A stretch of DNA of 64,000 nucleotides from Rhizobium sp. CB3090 (GCF_029714285.1 NZ_CP121663.1:806001-870000), one strand, 5' to 3'. Shown: positions 18,836-27,917, counted from the first letter of the stretch. Made by a program: numbers and translations. Notes: a model not told the origin generated them from the sequence alone.

Positions 18836-19669
18836 ATGATTTCAGCATTCGAAGTATTCTCCGACCGATGGGGCTTTCTCGGCGAAAGCCCGGTCTGGTC
18901 GGAGGACGGCAAGTCTCTATGGTGGGTCGATACCGATGGCTGCCGGCTGCTGCGGACCGATACCGCATCTGGCAGAACCGAAGTCTGGGACGCGCCGGAG
19001 GCTGTCGGCTGCATTGCCATGCGGCCGGACGTGATGCTGCTGGCAGGCCTCGCCAGCGGCATTTTCCTCTTCGATCCAGCAAACGGCCGTTTCGACCTCG
19101 CCTGCTCGCCGGAAAGCCGGAGCGATGTTCGCTTCAACGACGGCGCTATCGATCCGGCGGGCCGCTTCTGGGCAGGCACCATGCACCTCAATCTGACCGA
19201 ACCTGCGGGAGCCATTTTCTGCGTCGAAGCCGACCTTGGCCATCGCCGTGTCTTCGACGGCCTATGGACGCCCAACGGGCTTGCCTTCGATCCCGTTCGC
19301 CACCGCATGTATTTCTCGGACTCTCATCCGAGCGTGCAAACGATCTGGGTCTGCGACTATGGTCTCGCCACGGGAACGCCAAGCAATCGCCGCGTCTTTG
19401 CGACGACGCATGATTTCTCCGGCCGGCCCGACGGCGCGTTCATCGATGAGGACGGTATCTACTGGATTGCCGGTGTTGAGGGATCACAGCTTCTCCGCTT
19501 CGCACCATCAGGGGAAGCGCTGGAACCAATCCCCTTTCCGGTGACGCACCCGACGAAGATCATCATGAACAGAGCCAATCCACGCTCGATTTTCGTAACC
19601 ACGAGACGGACTGCCGCAGAGGATGAAACGCACGCCTCCGGGCATGTGCTGCGCGCGATTTTGCCGTAG
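18836..19669 (+). CDS. SMP-30/gluconolactonase family sugar lactonase
   Basis: A 277-residue six-bladed beta-propeller lactonase. The divalent metal ligands of the family are visible: the Glu in GESPVW (residue 17-18), Asn in RFNDGAID and Asp in RPDGAFIDEDG. Such enzymes open sugar-acid lactones to aldonic acids in the cytoplasm. It starts behind AGAGGCAAG. It lies beside the GntR gene and the sugar-acid dehydratase cluster, to which it probably supplies the open acid. The sugar is not readable from sequence. Confidence 0.88.
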   Translation: MISAFEVFSDRWGFLGESPVWSEDGKSLWWVDTDGCRLLRTDTASGRTEVWDAPEAVGCIAMRPDVMLLAGLASGIFLFDPANGRFDLACSPESRSDVRFNDGAIDPAGRFWAGTMHLNLTEPAGAIFCVEADLGHRRVFDGLWTPNGLAFDPVRHRMYFSDSHPSVQTIWVCDYGLATGTPSNRRVFATTHDFSGRPDGAFIDEDGIYWIAGVEGSQLLRFAPSGEALEPIPFPVTHPTKIIMNRANPRSIFVTTRRTAAEDETHASGHVLRAILP

Positions 19670-19687
19670 CCGCACCTGGATAGCTGC

Positions 19688-20380
19688 CTACCGGCTGACA
19701 TAATCCGGATATTTTTCGCAAATGAGATCGATGATCGACAGCGTTCCGGAAAGGTGCTTGCGAAGTGCTGCCACAGCCTCTTCCGCCTTTCCCGACTGAA
19801 CAGCATCGACAATGGCATGGTGATCGGTGATGACCTGCTGCTGTTTGCCCGGCATGGGCAGGTTCAGCATGCGAAGGCGATCGAGATGAACGCTCTGACG
19901 CCGGACGGTCGCCCAAAGTCCCAGGATACCAGCCCTTTCGAAGAGAACACGGTGGAAATCCTTGTCGAGAGCATCGAAGAGATCGTAGGTCTCAGGTGAC
20001 GCCACATGCTCCTGCCGCACCAGAACATGCCGCAGGGCAGCCGCCGTTTCTTCGGGCGATTCGGCCGTCAGCCGCCGGACGGCCTCCAGCTCGATCGACA
20101 GTCTCAGAAAGTGCGCTTCGACCGCATTGCCGATGTCTATTCTCGCGACGACAGTGGCGTACTGCGGGTAGACTTCGACGAGCCCCTCTTCTTCCAGCCT
20201 GATCAAAGCGTCGCGAACCGGCGTCTGGCTGACGTTGAATTCGCTCTGAAGCGAGATGCGCGAGAGAACGGTGGTCGGCGGCAAACTCATTGAAAGAATA
20301 CGCGATCTCAGGATTTCCAGGATCTGGGGAGCGACCTGGCGGGATCGGTCCAAAGCGAATTCTTTCGGGTTTAGTTTCAC
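19688..20380 (-). CDS. GntR-family (FCD/FadR subfamily) transcriptional regulator
   Basis: About 230 residues with an N-terminal winged helix (SRISLQSEFNVSQTPVRDALIRLEEEGLVEV) and a C-terminal FCD ligand domain whose metal-binding residues include the Asp/His of DALDKDFHR and later HH. FCD regulators bind carboxylic acids. I prefer GTG 20380 behind AGGAAGG over TTG 20386. It is divergent from the NitT/TauT-type transporter operon and probably represses it from the repeat-rich gap. Confidence 0.9.
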   Translation of the reverse strand: MKLNPKEFALDRSRQVAPQILEILRSRILSMSLPPTTVLSRISLQSEFNVSQTPVRDALIRLEEEGLVEVYPQYATVVARIDIGNAVEAHFLRLSIELEAVRRLTAESPEETAAALRHVLVRQEHVASPETYDLFDALDKDFHRVLFERAGILGLWATVRRQSVHLDRLRMLNLPMPGKQQQVITDHHAIVDAVQSGKAEEAVAALRKHLSGTLSIIDLICEKYPDYVSR

Positions 20381-20433
20381 TGGCAACCTTCCTGATCGAG
20401 AGCGTTAGTTCATAAAGCACAATTTAAGACTTG

Positions 20434-20463
20434 ATGCACTGATACATTAGTGCTTTAGTGCAT
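20434..20463. promoter_or_regulatory. Candidate GntR operator region
   Basis: Between gntR and the transporter, ATGCACT at 20434 pairs with AGTGCAT at 20457, and TTAGTGC is repeated directly at 20447 and 20455. The 130-nt divergent gap is AT-rich. The repeats are good candidates for the neighbouring FCD-GntR protein. Confidence 0.5.
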
Positions 20464-20509
20464 TTAAGTAAACGCGATTTCACGGGTTTGCGCAATTTGG
20501 GAGGACATA

Positions 20510-21514
20510 ATGAGAGGATTTCTTCGCGGCATGACCGCGGCCGCCGTGATGCTGGCCGGCGCCTTTTCGGCAAGCGCTGCCGAAAAAACCGATATTTCGA
20601 TCACCCGCCAGCCAGGCATTCTTTATCTCGTCAGCCATGTCATGGAGACGCAGAAGCTTATCGAGAAACGCGCAGAGGCTGACGGCCTGCCGGGCGTCAA
20701 GGTCGAATGGCGCACTTTTAGCGGCGGCGGCGCGCAAACCGATGCGTTGCTTGCCGGCAGCGTCGACATCGTCAACACCGGCACCGGCAATCTGCTGCTG
20801 CTCTGGGACCGCACCAGAGGCAAGGTCAAAGGCATCGTCACCAATTCCGCGCAGCCGGTCATCATGGTCTCACGCGATCCGCGCATCAAATCTCTGAAGG
20901 ACATCCAGCCGGGCGACAAGATTGCCGTGCCGACGGTCGGCGTTTCGACGCAGGCGATCCTGCTGCAGATGGCCGCTGCCCACATGTATGGTGACGATCA
21001 GGTCCACAAGTTCGATGCCAACACGGTGCAGCTTGGTCATCCCGACGCCATGGCAGCGCTTGCCAACCAGAACCATGAGGTGAAGAGCCATTTCTCTGCC
21101 CCGCCTTTCCAATATCTGGAACTCAAGCAGCCGGGTGTTCATGAGGTCGTCAATTCGCGCGACATCATCGGCGGTGAGCTGACTCAAGGCACCTTCTTCA
21201 CGACGACGCAATTCGCCACCGCCAACCCCACGATCATTAAGGCCGTCCGCGAAGCAACGGCCGACGCCATCGATGTGATCAAGAAAGACCCGAAGACAGC
21301 CGTCGAAGCTTACAAGACGGTCAGCGGCGACAAGACCAGCGTCGACGATCTCCTGGCGATCCTCAATCAACCGCACATGATGGAATTCCGCATGGATCCG
21401 CAGGGAACCATGAAATTCGCGGCGCACCTCCATAAGATCGGAACCTTGAAGACGATGCCGAAAGCCTGGACCGATTACTATCTGCCCGAAGCGGCGGATC
21501 TGAACGGCAATTGA
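20510..21514 (+). CDS. ABC importer substrate-binding protein, NitT/TauT type
   Basis: A 334-residue periplasmic protein with a Sec signal peptide (MRGFLRGMTAAAVMLAGAF, cut after ASAAE) and the fold of NitT/TauT/SsuA binding proteins (TDALLAGSVDIVNTGTGNLLLLWDR; SLKDIQPGDKIAVPTVGVSTQAILLQMAA). A clear GGAGG precedes the ATG. Family members usually bind nitrate, sulfonates, pyrimidine precursors or aromatic acids; here it is followed by sugar-acid catabolic genes, so it may bind an acidic sugar derivative. Confidence 0.92.
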   Translation: MRGFLRGMTAAAVMLAGAFSASAAEKTDISITRQPGILYLVSHVMETQKLIEKRAEADGLPGVKVEWRTFSGGGAQTDALLAGSVDIVNTGTGNLLLLWDRTRGKVKGIVTNSAQPVIMVSRDPRIKSLKDIQPGDKIAVPTVGVSTQAILLQMAAAHMYGDDQVHKFDANTVQLGHPDAMAALANQNHEVKSHFSAPPFQYLELKQPGVHEVVNSRDIIGGELTQGTFFTTTQFATANPTIIKAVREATADAIDVIKKDPKTAVEAYKTVSGDKTSVDDLLAILNQPHMMEFRMDPQGTMKFAAHLHKIGTLKTMPKAWTDYYLPEAADLNGN

Positions 21515-21564
21515 AGCCTGTTGGCGGCGCCAATGCCGCCTTTAGCTATCTCTTGGAGGACCTC

Positions 21565-22380
21565 ATGCTTCAGGCAAAAGTTGCAACCGATGCCCCGCCG
21601 ACCGAAACGGCCGTGGCCAAACCACTGTTGAACGTCGACAAGGTGACGCTTCGCTACAAGACGCCGAACCTTTTGATCACCGCCACCGAAGAGGTCAGCT
21701 TTTCGCTCGCTCAATCCGACCGGTTCGTGCTTCTCGGACCGTCCGGTTGCGGAAAATCGACATTGCTGAAGGCCATCGGCGGCTATCTGACGCCGACGGC
21801 GGGGCGCATCGAGATCAAGGGACATCCGGTCAAGAAGCCGGGCGCCGACCGGATGATGGTTTTCCAGGAATTCGATCAGCTCCTGCCCTGGAAGACCGTC
21901 CTTGAAAACGTCATGTTTCCGCTAACGACTGCTCGCCGCCTGCCCCGCGCGGAAGCCGAGGCTATCGCCCGCGACTATATCGAGAAGGTCAAGCTCACGC
22001 GTGCTGTCGATACCTATCCGCACATGCTCTCAGGCGGCATGAAGCAGCGTGTGGCGATCGCCCGTGGCATGGCCATGCAGCCCGATATCCTGCTGATGGA
22101 CGAACCTTTTGCGGCACTCGATGCGCTGACCCGCCGGCAGATGCAGGACGAGCTTCTACAGCTTTGGGAAGATACGCATTTCACCGTCATCTTCGTCACC
22201 CATTCGATCGCCGAGGCGATCAAGATCTCCAACCGCATCCTGCTGCTTTCACCGCATCCCGGCCGCGTCAAGGCCGAGATCCGCAATGTCGAAGCGGTCC
22301 GCCACGATGCCGCGGCCGCGGCCGAGCTGGAGCAGGAAATCCATCACATGCTGTTTGCCGAAGCAGGACATAGGGAATAG
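21565..22380 (+). CDS. ABC importer ATPase, NitT/TauT type
   Basis: A 271-residue ATPase with Walker A GPSGCGKST, signature LSGGMKQRVAIARG, Walker B DILLMDEPFAALD and the switch His in FVTHSIAEA. I start at ATG 21565 preceded by TTGGAGGA; the longer frame overlaps the upstream stop but begins without ribosome site. It energises the importer with the flanking binding protein and permease. Confidence 0.94.
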   Translation: MLQAKVATDAPPTETAVAKPLLNVDKVTLRYKTPNLLITATEEVSFSLAQSDRFVLLGPSGCGKSTLLKAIGGYLTPTAGRIEIKGHPVKKPGADRMMVFQEFDQLLPWKTVLENVMFPLTTARRLPRAEAEAIARDYIEKVKLTRAVDTYPHMLSGGMKQRVAIARGMAMQPDILLMDEPFAALDALTRRQMQDELLQLWEDTHFTVIFVTHSIAEAIKISNRILLLSPHPGRVKAEIRNVEAVRHDAAAAAELEQEIHHMLFAEAGHRE

Positions 22381-22383
22381 GCC

Positions 22384-23247
22384 ATGAGCGCACCGCAGAT
22401 CATCCTCGCGGCCGAGAGGGCCGAATCGGCAGGCCACATCGCTGCTGTCGAACAGAAGCTCGGCGCCGCCGAACTTCTTTGGCAATCGAGCTTCTTCCGC
22501 AAATCGCTGCTGATCGTCATCCTTGCCATCGTCTGGGAGACCTATGCGCGACATCTCGACAATCCGCTGCTTTTCCCGACGCTCAGCGACACGCTGACGG
22601 CGCTCTATGATCGCTTTGCCGATGGCGTGCTGCCCGAACGCATCTGGACCACGCTGAAGATTTTGATCACAGGCTATGTGACGGGGACGGTGCTCGCCGC
22701 CATCCTGACCGTCGTCGCCATCAACACCCGTATTGGCACCGATTTCCTCGAGACGATGACGGCGATGTTCAATCCGCTGCCGGCGATCTCGCTGCTGCCG
22801 CTGGCGCTCATTTGGTTCGGTCTGGGCCCGGCAAGCCTCGTCTTCGTGCTCGTGCATTCCGTGCTCTGGGCAGTCGCCCTCAACACACATGCCGGCTTTC
22901 TCGGCGTTTCGCGGACGCTGCGCATGGTGGGGGCCAACTACGGACTGACCGGACTATCCTACGTGTTCCGCATTCTCATCCCTGCTGCCTTTCCATCGAT
23001 CCTGACCGGTCTGAAGATCGGCTGGGCCTTCTCCTGGCGCACATTGATCGCCGCCGAACTCGTCTTCGGCGTTTCGTCCGGCCAAGGCGGTCTTGGATGG
23101 TTCATCTTCGAAAACCGCAATCTTCTCGACATCCCGTCGGTCTTCGCCGGCCTGCTGACGGTCATCGTCATCGGCCTTATCGTCGAGAACCTGGTTTTCC
23201 AAACGATCGAGCGTCGAACCCTGCAGAAGTGGGGCATGAAGGAATGA
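22384..23247 (+). CDS. ABC importer permease, NitT/TauT type
   Basis: A 287-residue inner-membrane permease of the BPD_transp_1 family with about six helices and an EAA-like loop (RTLRMVGANYGLTGLSYVFRILIPAAFPSIL). It begins 3 nt after the ATPase stop, so the three transporter genes are one transcript. A long N-terminal cytoplasmic segment (about 40 residues) precedes the first helix. Confidence 0.93.
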   Translation: MSAPQIILAAERAESAGHIAAVEQKLGAAELLWQSSFFRKSLLIVILAIVWETYARHLDNPLLFPTLSDTLTALYDRFADGVLPERIWTTLKILITGYVTGTVLAAILTVVAINTRIGTDFLETMTAMFNPLPAISLLPLALIWFGLGPASLVFVLVHSVLWAVALNTHAGFLGVSRTLRMVGANYGLTGLSYVFRILIPAAFPSILTGLKIGWAFSWRTLIAAELVFGVSSGQGGLGWFIFENRNLLDIPSVFAGLLTVIVIGLIVENLVFQTIERRTLQKWGMKE

Positions 23248-23299
23248 TTATCCTGCGCGAATTCATCTCTTCTAATAGTTGAATATAAGGTCCTAAGAC

Positions 23300-25036
23300 A
23301 TGAATGCCAAAAGGAAATCGGCGGAATTGCGCAGCGCCAGATGGTTCGCGCCCGACGACCTCAGAAGTTCCGGACATCGTTCGCGCACCATGCAGATGGG
23401 CTATGCGCCGGAAGAATGGGCGGGCAAGCCCGTCATCGCCATCCTGAATACCTGGTCTGATGCCAATCCCTGCCACGCGCATTTCAAGCACCGGGTCGAA
23501 GACGTGAAACGCGGCATCCTTCAGGCCGGCGGCTTTCCTCTGGAACTGCCGGCGCTGTCGCTGTCTGAAAGCTATGTCAAACCGACCACCATGCTCTACC
23601 GCAACATGTTGGCGATGGAGGCGGAGGAACTGCTGCGCTCACATCCGGTCGATGGTGCTGTGCTGATGGGCGGCTGCGACAAGACCACACCCGGCCTTGT
23701 CATGGGTGCGCTCAGCATGGGCCTGCCGATGATCTACCTGCCCGCCGGCCCGATGCTGCGCGGCAATTTTCGCGGCGAATATCTGGGCTCCGGTTCCGAT
23801 GCCTGGAAGTTCTGGGACGAGCGCCGCGTGGGCGCTATTTCGGAGAAGGAATGGGTCGAAGTCGAAGCCGGCATCGCCCGCTCCTATGGCCACTGCATGA
23901 CGATGGGCACGGCAAGCACGATGACGGCGATCGCCGAAGCGCTGGGCCTGACCTTACCTGGAGCAAGTTCGATCCCGGCAGCCGATTCCAACCACATCCG
24001 CATGTCCTCGGCTGTCGGCCGCCGCATTGTCGAGATGGTCTGGGCGGACCTTGTCCCCGAGAAGATCGTCACGGCTGCCGCCGTCGGCAACGCCGTTGCC
24101 GTGGCTATGGCGACCGGCTGCTCCACCAATGCGGTCGTGCATTTGATTGCAATGGCGCGACGTGCCGGCGTCGACCTTACGCTTGACGATCTCGACAAGG
24201 CTGGACGCACGACGCCGGTGCTGGCCAATATCCGGCCGACCGGGAAGACTTATCTGATGGAAGACTTCTACTATGCCGGCGGCCTGCGGGCACTGATGGC
24301 AAAGCTTGCCTCCAAGCTCGATCTCTCCGCGCTGACGGTTTCAGGCGTCACCCTCGGAGAGACCCTGGAAGGGGCAAAGTGCTACAATGACGACGTCATC
24401 CGCTCGCTCGACAATCCCGTCTATCACGAGGGGTCCCTCGCGGTCGTGAAAGGCAATCTCGCGCCCAGTGGAGCCGTCATCAAGCCGGCCGCCTGCGATC
24501 CGCGCTTTCACAAGCATCAGGGGCCGGCTCTGGTGTTCGACAGCTATCCGGAGATGAAAGCGGCGGTGGACGACGAAAATCTCGCCATCACACCCGACCA
24601 CGTCATGGTGCTGCGCGGCGCCGGCCCGCAGGGCGGTCCCGGCATGCCGGAATGGGGCATGCTGCCGATACCTAAGGCGCTGCTGAAGCAGGGTCATCGC
24701 GACATGCTGCGCCTGTCCGACGCCCGCATGAGCGGCACGAGCTATGGTGCCTGCATCCTGCATGTCTCTCCGGAGTCACATGTCGGCGGCCCGCTGGCGC
24801 TGTTAAAGAACGGCGATATTGTTCGCCTCGATCTCGAAGCACGGCGGATCGATATGCTGGTGAGTGAGGACGAATTGCAGCGCCGGCGCGAAGCCTGGGT
24901 CAAGCCTGCCGAAAAATTCGGCCGTGGCTATGGCTGGATGTTCGCCCGCCACGTGGCGCAGGCAGACACGGGCTGCGATTTTGATTTCCTGGAAACCGGA
25001 TTTGGCCCCACACCGGGCGAACCCGATATTTATTGA
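23300..25036 (+). CDS. IlvD/Edd-family dehydratase, pentonate/hexonate dehydratase type
   Basis: A 578-residue Fe-S dehydratase. Cysteines expected to hold the cluster are in NPCHAH, GGCDKTTPG and GHCMTMGTASTM, and the catalytic Ser lies in SDARMSGTSYG. The length and the N-terminal RSARWFAPDDLRSSGHRSR are closer to aldonate dehydratases (L-arabinonate, D-xylonate) than to IlvD itself. It would convert a sugar acid to its 2-keto-3-deoxy form. It lies between the transporter and an RraA-fold gene, which fits sugar-acid breakdown. Confidence 0.9.
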   Translation: MNAKRKSAELRSARWFAPDDLRSSGHRSRTMQMGYAPEEWAGKPVIAILNTWSDANPCHAHFKHRVEDVKRGILQAGGFPLELPALSLSESYVKPTTMLYRNMLAMEAEELLRSHPVDGAVLMGGCDKTTPGLVMGALSMGLPMIYLPAGPMLRGNFRGEYLGSGSDAWKFWDERRVGAISEKEWVEVEAGIARSYGHCMTMGTASTMTAIAEALGLTLPGASSIPAADSNHIRMSSAVGRRIVEMVWADLVPEKIVTAAAVGNAVAVAMATGCSTNAVVHLIAMARRAGVDLTLDDLDKAGRTTPVLANIRPTGKTYLMEDFYYAGGLRALMAKLASKLDLSALTVSGVTLGETLEGAKCYNDDVIRSLDNPVYHEGSLAVVKGNLAPSGAVIKPAACDPRFHKHQGPALVFDSYPEMKAAVDDENLAITPDHVMVLRGAGPQGGPGMPEWGMLPIPKALLKQGHRDMLRLSDARMSGTSYGACILHVSPESHVGGPLALLKNGDIVRLDLEARRIDMLVSEDELQRRREAWVKPAEKFGRGYGWMFARHVAQADTGCDFDFLETGFGPTPGEPDIY

Positions 25037-25046
25037 GGACGATATC

Positions 25047-25772
25047 ATGAGCAATTACGTGCTGAGCAGCGAGACCCGCAACAAGCTGATGGGCGTTGCC
25101 ACGCCGACGATCGCCACGGCTCTCTTCAAGCGCGGCCTTCGCAACCAATTCATCCAAGATGTGCGCCCGCTGTCGCCGAAGAAGGCGAACATGGTTGGTC
25201 AGGCTTTCACGTTGCGCTACATCCCCGCGCGCGAAGACCTGAACACACTCGACGTTTTCCGCAATCCTGAGCATCCGCAGCGCGCGGCAGTCGAAAAGTG
25301 CCCGCCCGGTGCCGTCCTCGTCATGGACAGCCGGAAGGATGCGCGTGCGGCCTCGGCCGGCTCGATCCTGATATCGCGGCTGCAGGTGCGAGGCGTCGCC
25401 GGCGTCGTCACCGATGGCGGCTTTCGCGATAGTCCGGAAATCGCCAATCTCGATATCCCCGCCTATCATCATCGCCCGTCCGCGCCGACAAACCTGACGC
25501 TACATCAGGCCATAGAAATAAATGGACCGATCGGCTGCGGCGATGTCGCGGTTTTCCCCGGCGATGTTCTCGTCGGCGACAACGAGGGGGTGATCGTCAT
25601 CCCGGCCCACCTCGCCAATGAAATCGCCGATGAGACTGTCGAGATGACTGCTTACGAGGATTTCGTCACTGAGGAAGTCTTGAATGGTGCGACCATCATC
25701 GGACTTTACCCGGCAACCAGCGACGCGCCGAAGGTCAAGTTCGCCGAGTGGCGAAAACAGAAGGGCCGCTGA
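25047..25772 (+). CDS. RraA-fold protein, possible 4-hydroxy-2-oxoacid aldolase/decarboxylase
   Basis: A 241-residue member of the RraA/HMG-aldolase family. The metal and substrate motif GVAGVVTDGGFRDSPEI holds the Arg-Asp pair needed for aldolase/oxaloacetate decarboxylase activity in this fold. Start at ATG 25047, 10 nt after the dehydratase stop, with GAGGA upstream. In dehydratase clusters such proteins are often the enzymes for the keto-acid product rather than RNase E inhibitors; that role is inferred here. Confidence 0.85.
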   Translation: MSNYVLSSETRNKLMGVATPTIATALFKRGLRNQFIQDVRPLSPKKANMVGQAFTLRYIPAREDLNTLDVFRNPEHPQRAAVEKCPPGAVLVMDSRKDARAASAGSILISRLQVRGVAGVVTDGGFRDSPEIANLDIPAYHHRPSAPTNLTLHQAIEINGPIGCGDVAVFPGDVLVGDNEGVIVIPAHLANEIADETVEMTAYEDFVTEEVLNGATIIGLYPATSDAPKVKFAEWRKQKGR

Positions 25773-26094
25773 TCGGTGTCTTCGCCAATACGCCAAACCG
25801 AAATCCCGTCGCCGAGCACGGCGACGGAATAGTTTTCCAAAAAAATTATTGAATATTAATAGTTTATCCGGACAAGCTCATCTGGCTCCAGAAACATCTT
25901 TCATCAGCCGTGGCTGAATTCCGCGCCTTGGGCCGCCCCTGCTTGCGTCCGTGCCAGCCCGAAGCCGAAAAGGAACTCGGCGGCACTTCACCAACCCTCA
26001 GTCTTGGCGTTGCCAACTATGAGAATCCCGGTCTATTCAGGCCTCACGGCCTATGTTTGCCATCAGACTTCGATTCCACAGGAGCTATAAGCCC
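25773..26094. other. Non-coding gap with hairpin after the dehydratase operon
   Basis: About 320 nt without a supported gene. It holds a strong hairpin (25806-25827) and an AT-rich stretch around 25840-25865 resembling the short AT-rich patch just before the dehydratase at 23270. I see no promoter I would defend. Confidence 0.5.
25806..25827 (+). terminator. Hairpin, probable transcription end of dehydratase-RraA operon
   Basis: Perfect 9-bp stem CCGTCGCCG / CGGCGACGG with an AGCA loop, 34 nt after the RraA-fold gene. It is followed by a weak T-run (AATAGTTTTCC), so termination may be partial. Confidence 0.55.
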
Positions 26095-26514
26095 ATGTCC
26101 GTCACACGCGAAACTTTGGTGCTGTCCCATTCCGGTGCCATGCAGGCTCTTGTGGCGGCGATCGCCCATGCCGAGAAGATGGCTATTCCGCAATGCGTCT
26201 TCATCGTCGATGCCAGCGGCGAAACCATCGCGAGCATCCGGATGGATGGCGCGAAATATCTGAGCATGCACACGGCTCGCGCCAAGGCACGCACCGCCGC
26301 CTCGATCAATGCGCCGACCGGCGCCATCTCCTTCGAATCCGCCACGGCTGCCGGCATTGCCTCGCAGGGCGGCGTCACGCATCTGCCGGGCGGCCTGCCC
26401 ATCCGTTTCGGCGGACGGCTTGCCGGCGCGATCGGCGTGGGATCGGGCACGGGCGATCAGGATTTCGAAGTCGCCCGCGCCGCGCTTGCTGCTATCGGAG
26501 CCGATACCGTTTAA
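26095..26514 (+). CDS. GlcG/HbpS-family protein
   Basis: A 139-residue single-domain protein of the GlcG/HbpS/PduO-C family (IPQCVFIVDASGETIASIRMDGA, KARTAASINAPT, GGLPIRFGGRLAGAIGVGSGTGDQD). Members bind heme or cobalamin or accompany organic-acid catabolic genes; their exact function is poorly defined. I start at ATG 26095 (MSVTRETL) rather than 42 nt upstream. It lies downstream of the sugar-acid cluster, separated by 320 nt, and may belong to it. Confidence 0.82.
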   Translation: MSVTRETLVLSHSGAMQALVAAIAHAEKMAIPQCVFIVDASGETIASIRMDGAKYLSMHTARAKARTAASINAPTGAISFESATAAGIASQGGVTHLPGGLPIRFGGRLAGAIGVGSGTGDQDFEVARAALAAIGADTV

Positions 26515-26632
26515 GGGAGGCTTCCCGTCAGTCCGGCCATTTGCGAACGTTGCGGTCGATTTCCGCGGCACCAACATCGCGTCGGACGGCCTTTCCTTAG
26601 CCTTTGGTGGTCGCAACCATGGGATCGGACCT

Positions 26633-27094
26633 TTAGCTGTGAATTTCGAAAATCGCTTCGATTTCGACGGTGATATTATTCGGCAGCGAACCGACGCCGA
26701 TTGCCGAGCGCGCATGCATGCCTATATCGCCGAAGATGTCGACGAACAGGTCCGAACAGCCGTTGATGACCTTCGGGTGTTCGGTAAATTCCGGTGTCGC
26801 GTTCACGAAGCCCAATAATTTCACGATCTGCTTGACCTGACCGAGATCGCCGATGCTGGCCGACAGCGCCGATAGGAGATTGAGCCCGGTCAGCCGCGCA
26901 TGCTGATAAGCGGTTGCGACATCCACATCCTGCCCGACCTTCCCCGTTCGCAGCGTACCATCGGCGTCCAAAGGTCCCTGCCCCGACAGGAACAGCAGCG
27001 AACCGCAGCGGACGACATTGCGAAAATTGCCGATTGGCGTCGGCGGTGTGAAGAGCTCCAGGCCGAGAGCCTTTAACCGCTCATGAGGCGTCAT
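26633..27094 (-). CDS. RidA/YjgF-like protein lacking the catalytic arginine
   Basis: A 153-residue Rid-family protein of the longer type. RidA proper deaminates reactive imines such as 2-aminoacrylate using an Arg in the VEVAR-LP motif; the matching stretch here is GVGS136-LP, so the Arg is absent and imine deamination is doubtful. The core FLSGQGPLDADG and EIEAIFEI strands are present. It starts behind GGGAG and follows the amino-acid importer ATPase by 20 nt on the same strand, suggesting a role with the imported amino compound. Confidence 0.88.
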   Translation of the reverse strand: MTPHERLKALGLELFTPPTPIGNFRNVVRCGSLLFLSGQGPLDADGTLRTGKVGQDVDVATAYQHARLTGLNLLSALSASIGDLGQVKQIVKLLGFVNATPEFTEHPKVINGCSDLFVDIFGDIGMHARSAIGVGSLPNNITVEIEAIFEIHS

Positions 27095-27114
27095 CTCCTT
27101 ACTCCCGTTCGATC

Positions 27115-27912
27115 TCAGACAGCCGGGGCCGCCGCATGGAAGCGGGACAGAAAAGCCTTCAACCGTTCATTCTCGGCTACCAGCGCCGGAAGATCCTTCG
27201 GCGCGCCTTGGGCGGACACTTTTCCGTCAGCCATGAAGACGATGCGGTCGCTGGCATCCCGGGCAAAGGCAATCTCATGGGTGACCATGAGCATCGTCAT
27301 GCCCTCGTCTGCCAACTGCCTGACAACATCGAGAACTTCATTCACCAGCTCAGGATCGAGCGCCGAAGTGATTTCGTCGAGCAGCAGGATCTTGGGGTCC
27401 ATGGCCACGGCGCGCGCGATGCCGACGCGCTGCTGCTGACCACCAGACAGTTCCGACGGGAGATTGTCGATGCGGTGTCCGAGGCCCACGCGATTGAGCC
27501 AATGTTCGGCGATCTCCCGCGCCTCCTTTTTCGGTTTGCCCCGAACCTTCTGAAGACCGAGCATCACATTTTCGGCCGCAGTCAGATGCGGAAAGAGATT
27601 GAAGCTCTGAAAAACCATGCCCGTTTCGGCGCGCATGCGCGCCAGGTCCCTCTCGCCGCGGCGCTGCTGATTGGCACCGTCGCGATAGCCGACTTCCGCT
27701 CCATCGATCTGGATCGAGCCGCTGTCGTAGCTTTCTAGAAAGTTCACGCAGCGCAAAAGCGTGGTCTTGCCACTGCCCGAAGGACCAATGACCGAGACGA
27801 CCTCACCTTTCACGACATCCATATCGATGGAATGCAGAACCTGGACGGGTCCGAACGCCTTGGCGACATTGCGTATTCTGAGGAGCGGCGTGGTTGATTG
27901 CGTATTGTTCAT
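27115..27912 (-). CDS. Polar amino-acid ABC importer ATPase
   Basis: A 265-residue ATPase of the HisP/GlnQ group: Walker A GPSGSGKTT, signature LSGGQQQRVGIARA, Walker B ILLLDEITSALD and the switch VTHEIAFAR. I use ATG 27912, which lies just past the permease stop; a TTG in frame at 27921 overlaps it. It works with the two permeases and the Tat-exported binding protein of this operon. Confidence 0.93.
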   Translation of the reverse strand: MNNTQSTTPLLRIRNVAKAFGPVQVLHSIDMDVVKGEVVSVIGPSGSGKTTLLRCVNFLESYDSGSIQIDGAEVGYRDGANQQRRGERDLARMRAETGMVFQSFNLFPHLTAAENVMLGLQKVRGKPKKEAREIAEHWLNRVGLGHRIDNLPSELSGGQQQRVGIARAVAMDPKILLLDEITSALDPELVNEVLDVVRQLADEGMTMLMVTHEIAFARDASDRIVFMADGKVSAQGAPKDLPALVAENERLKAFLSRFHAAAPAV

Positions 27913-27917
27913 GACGG

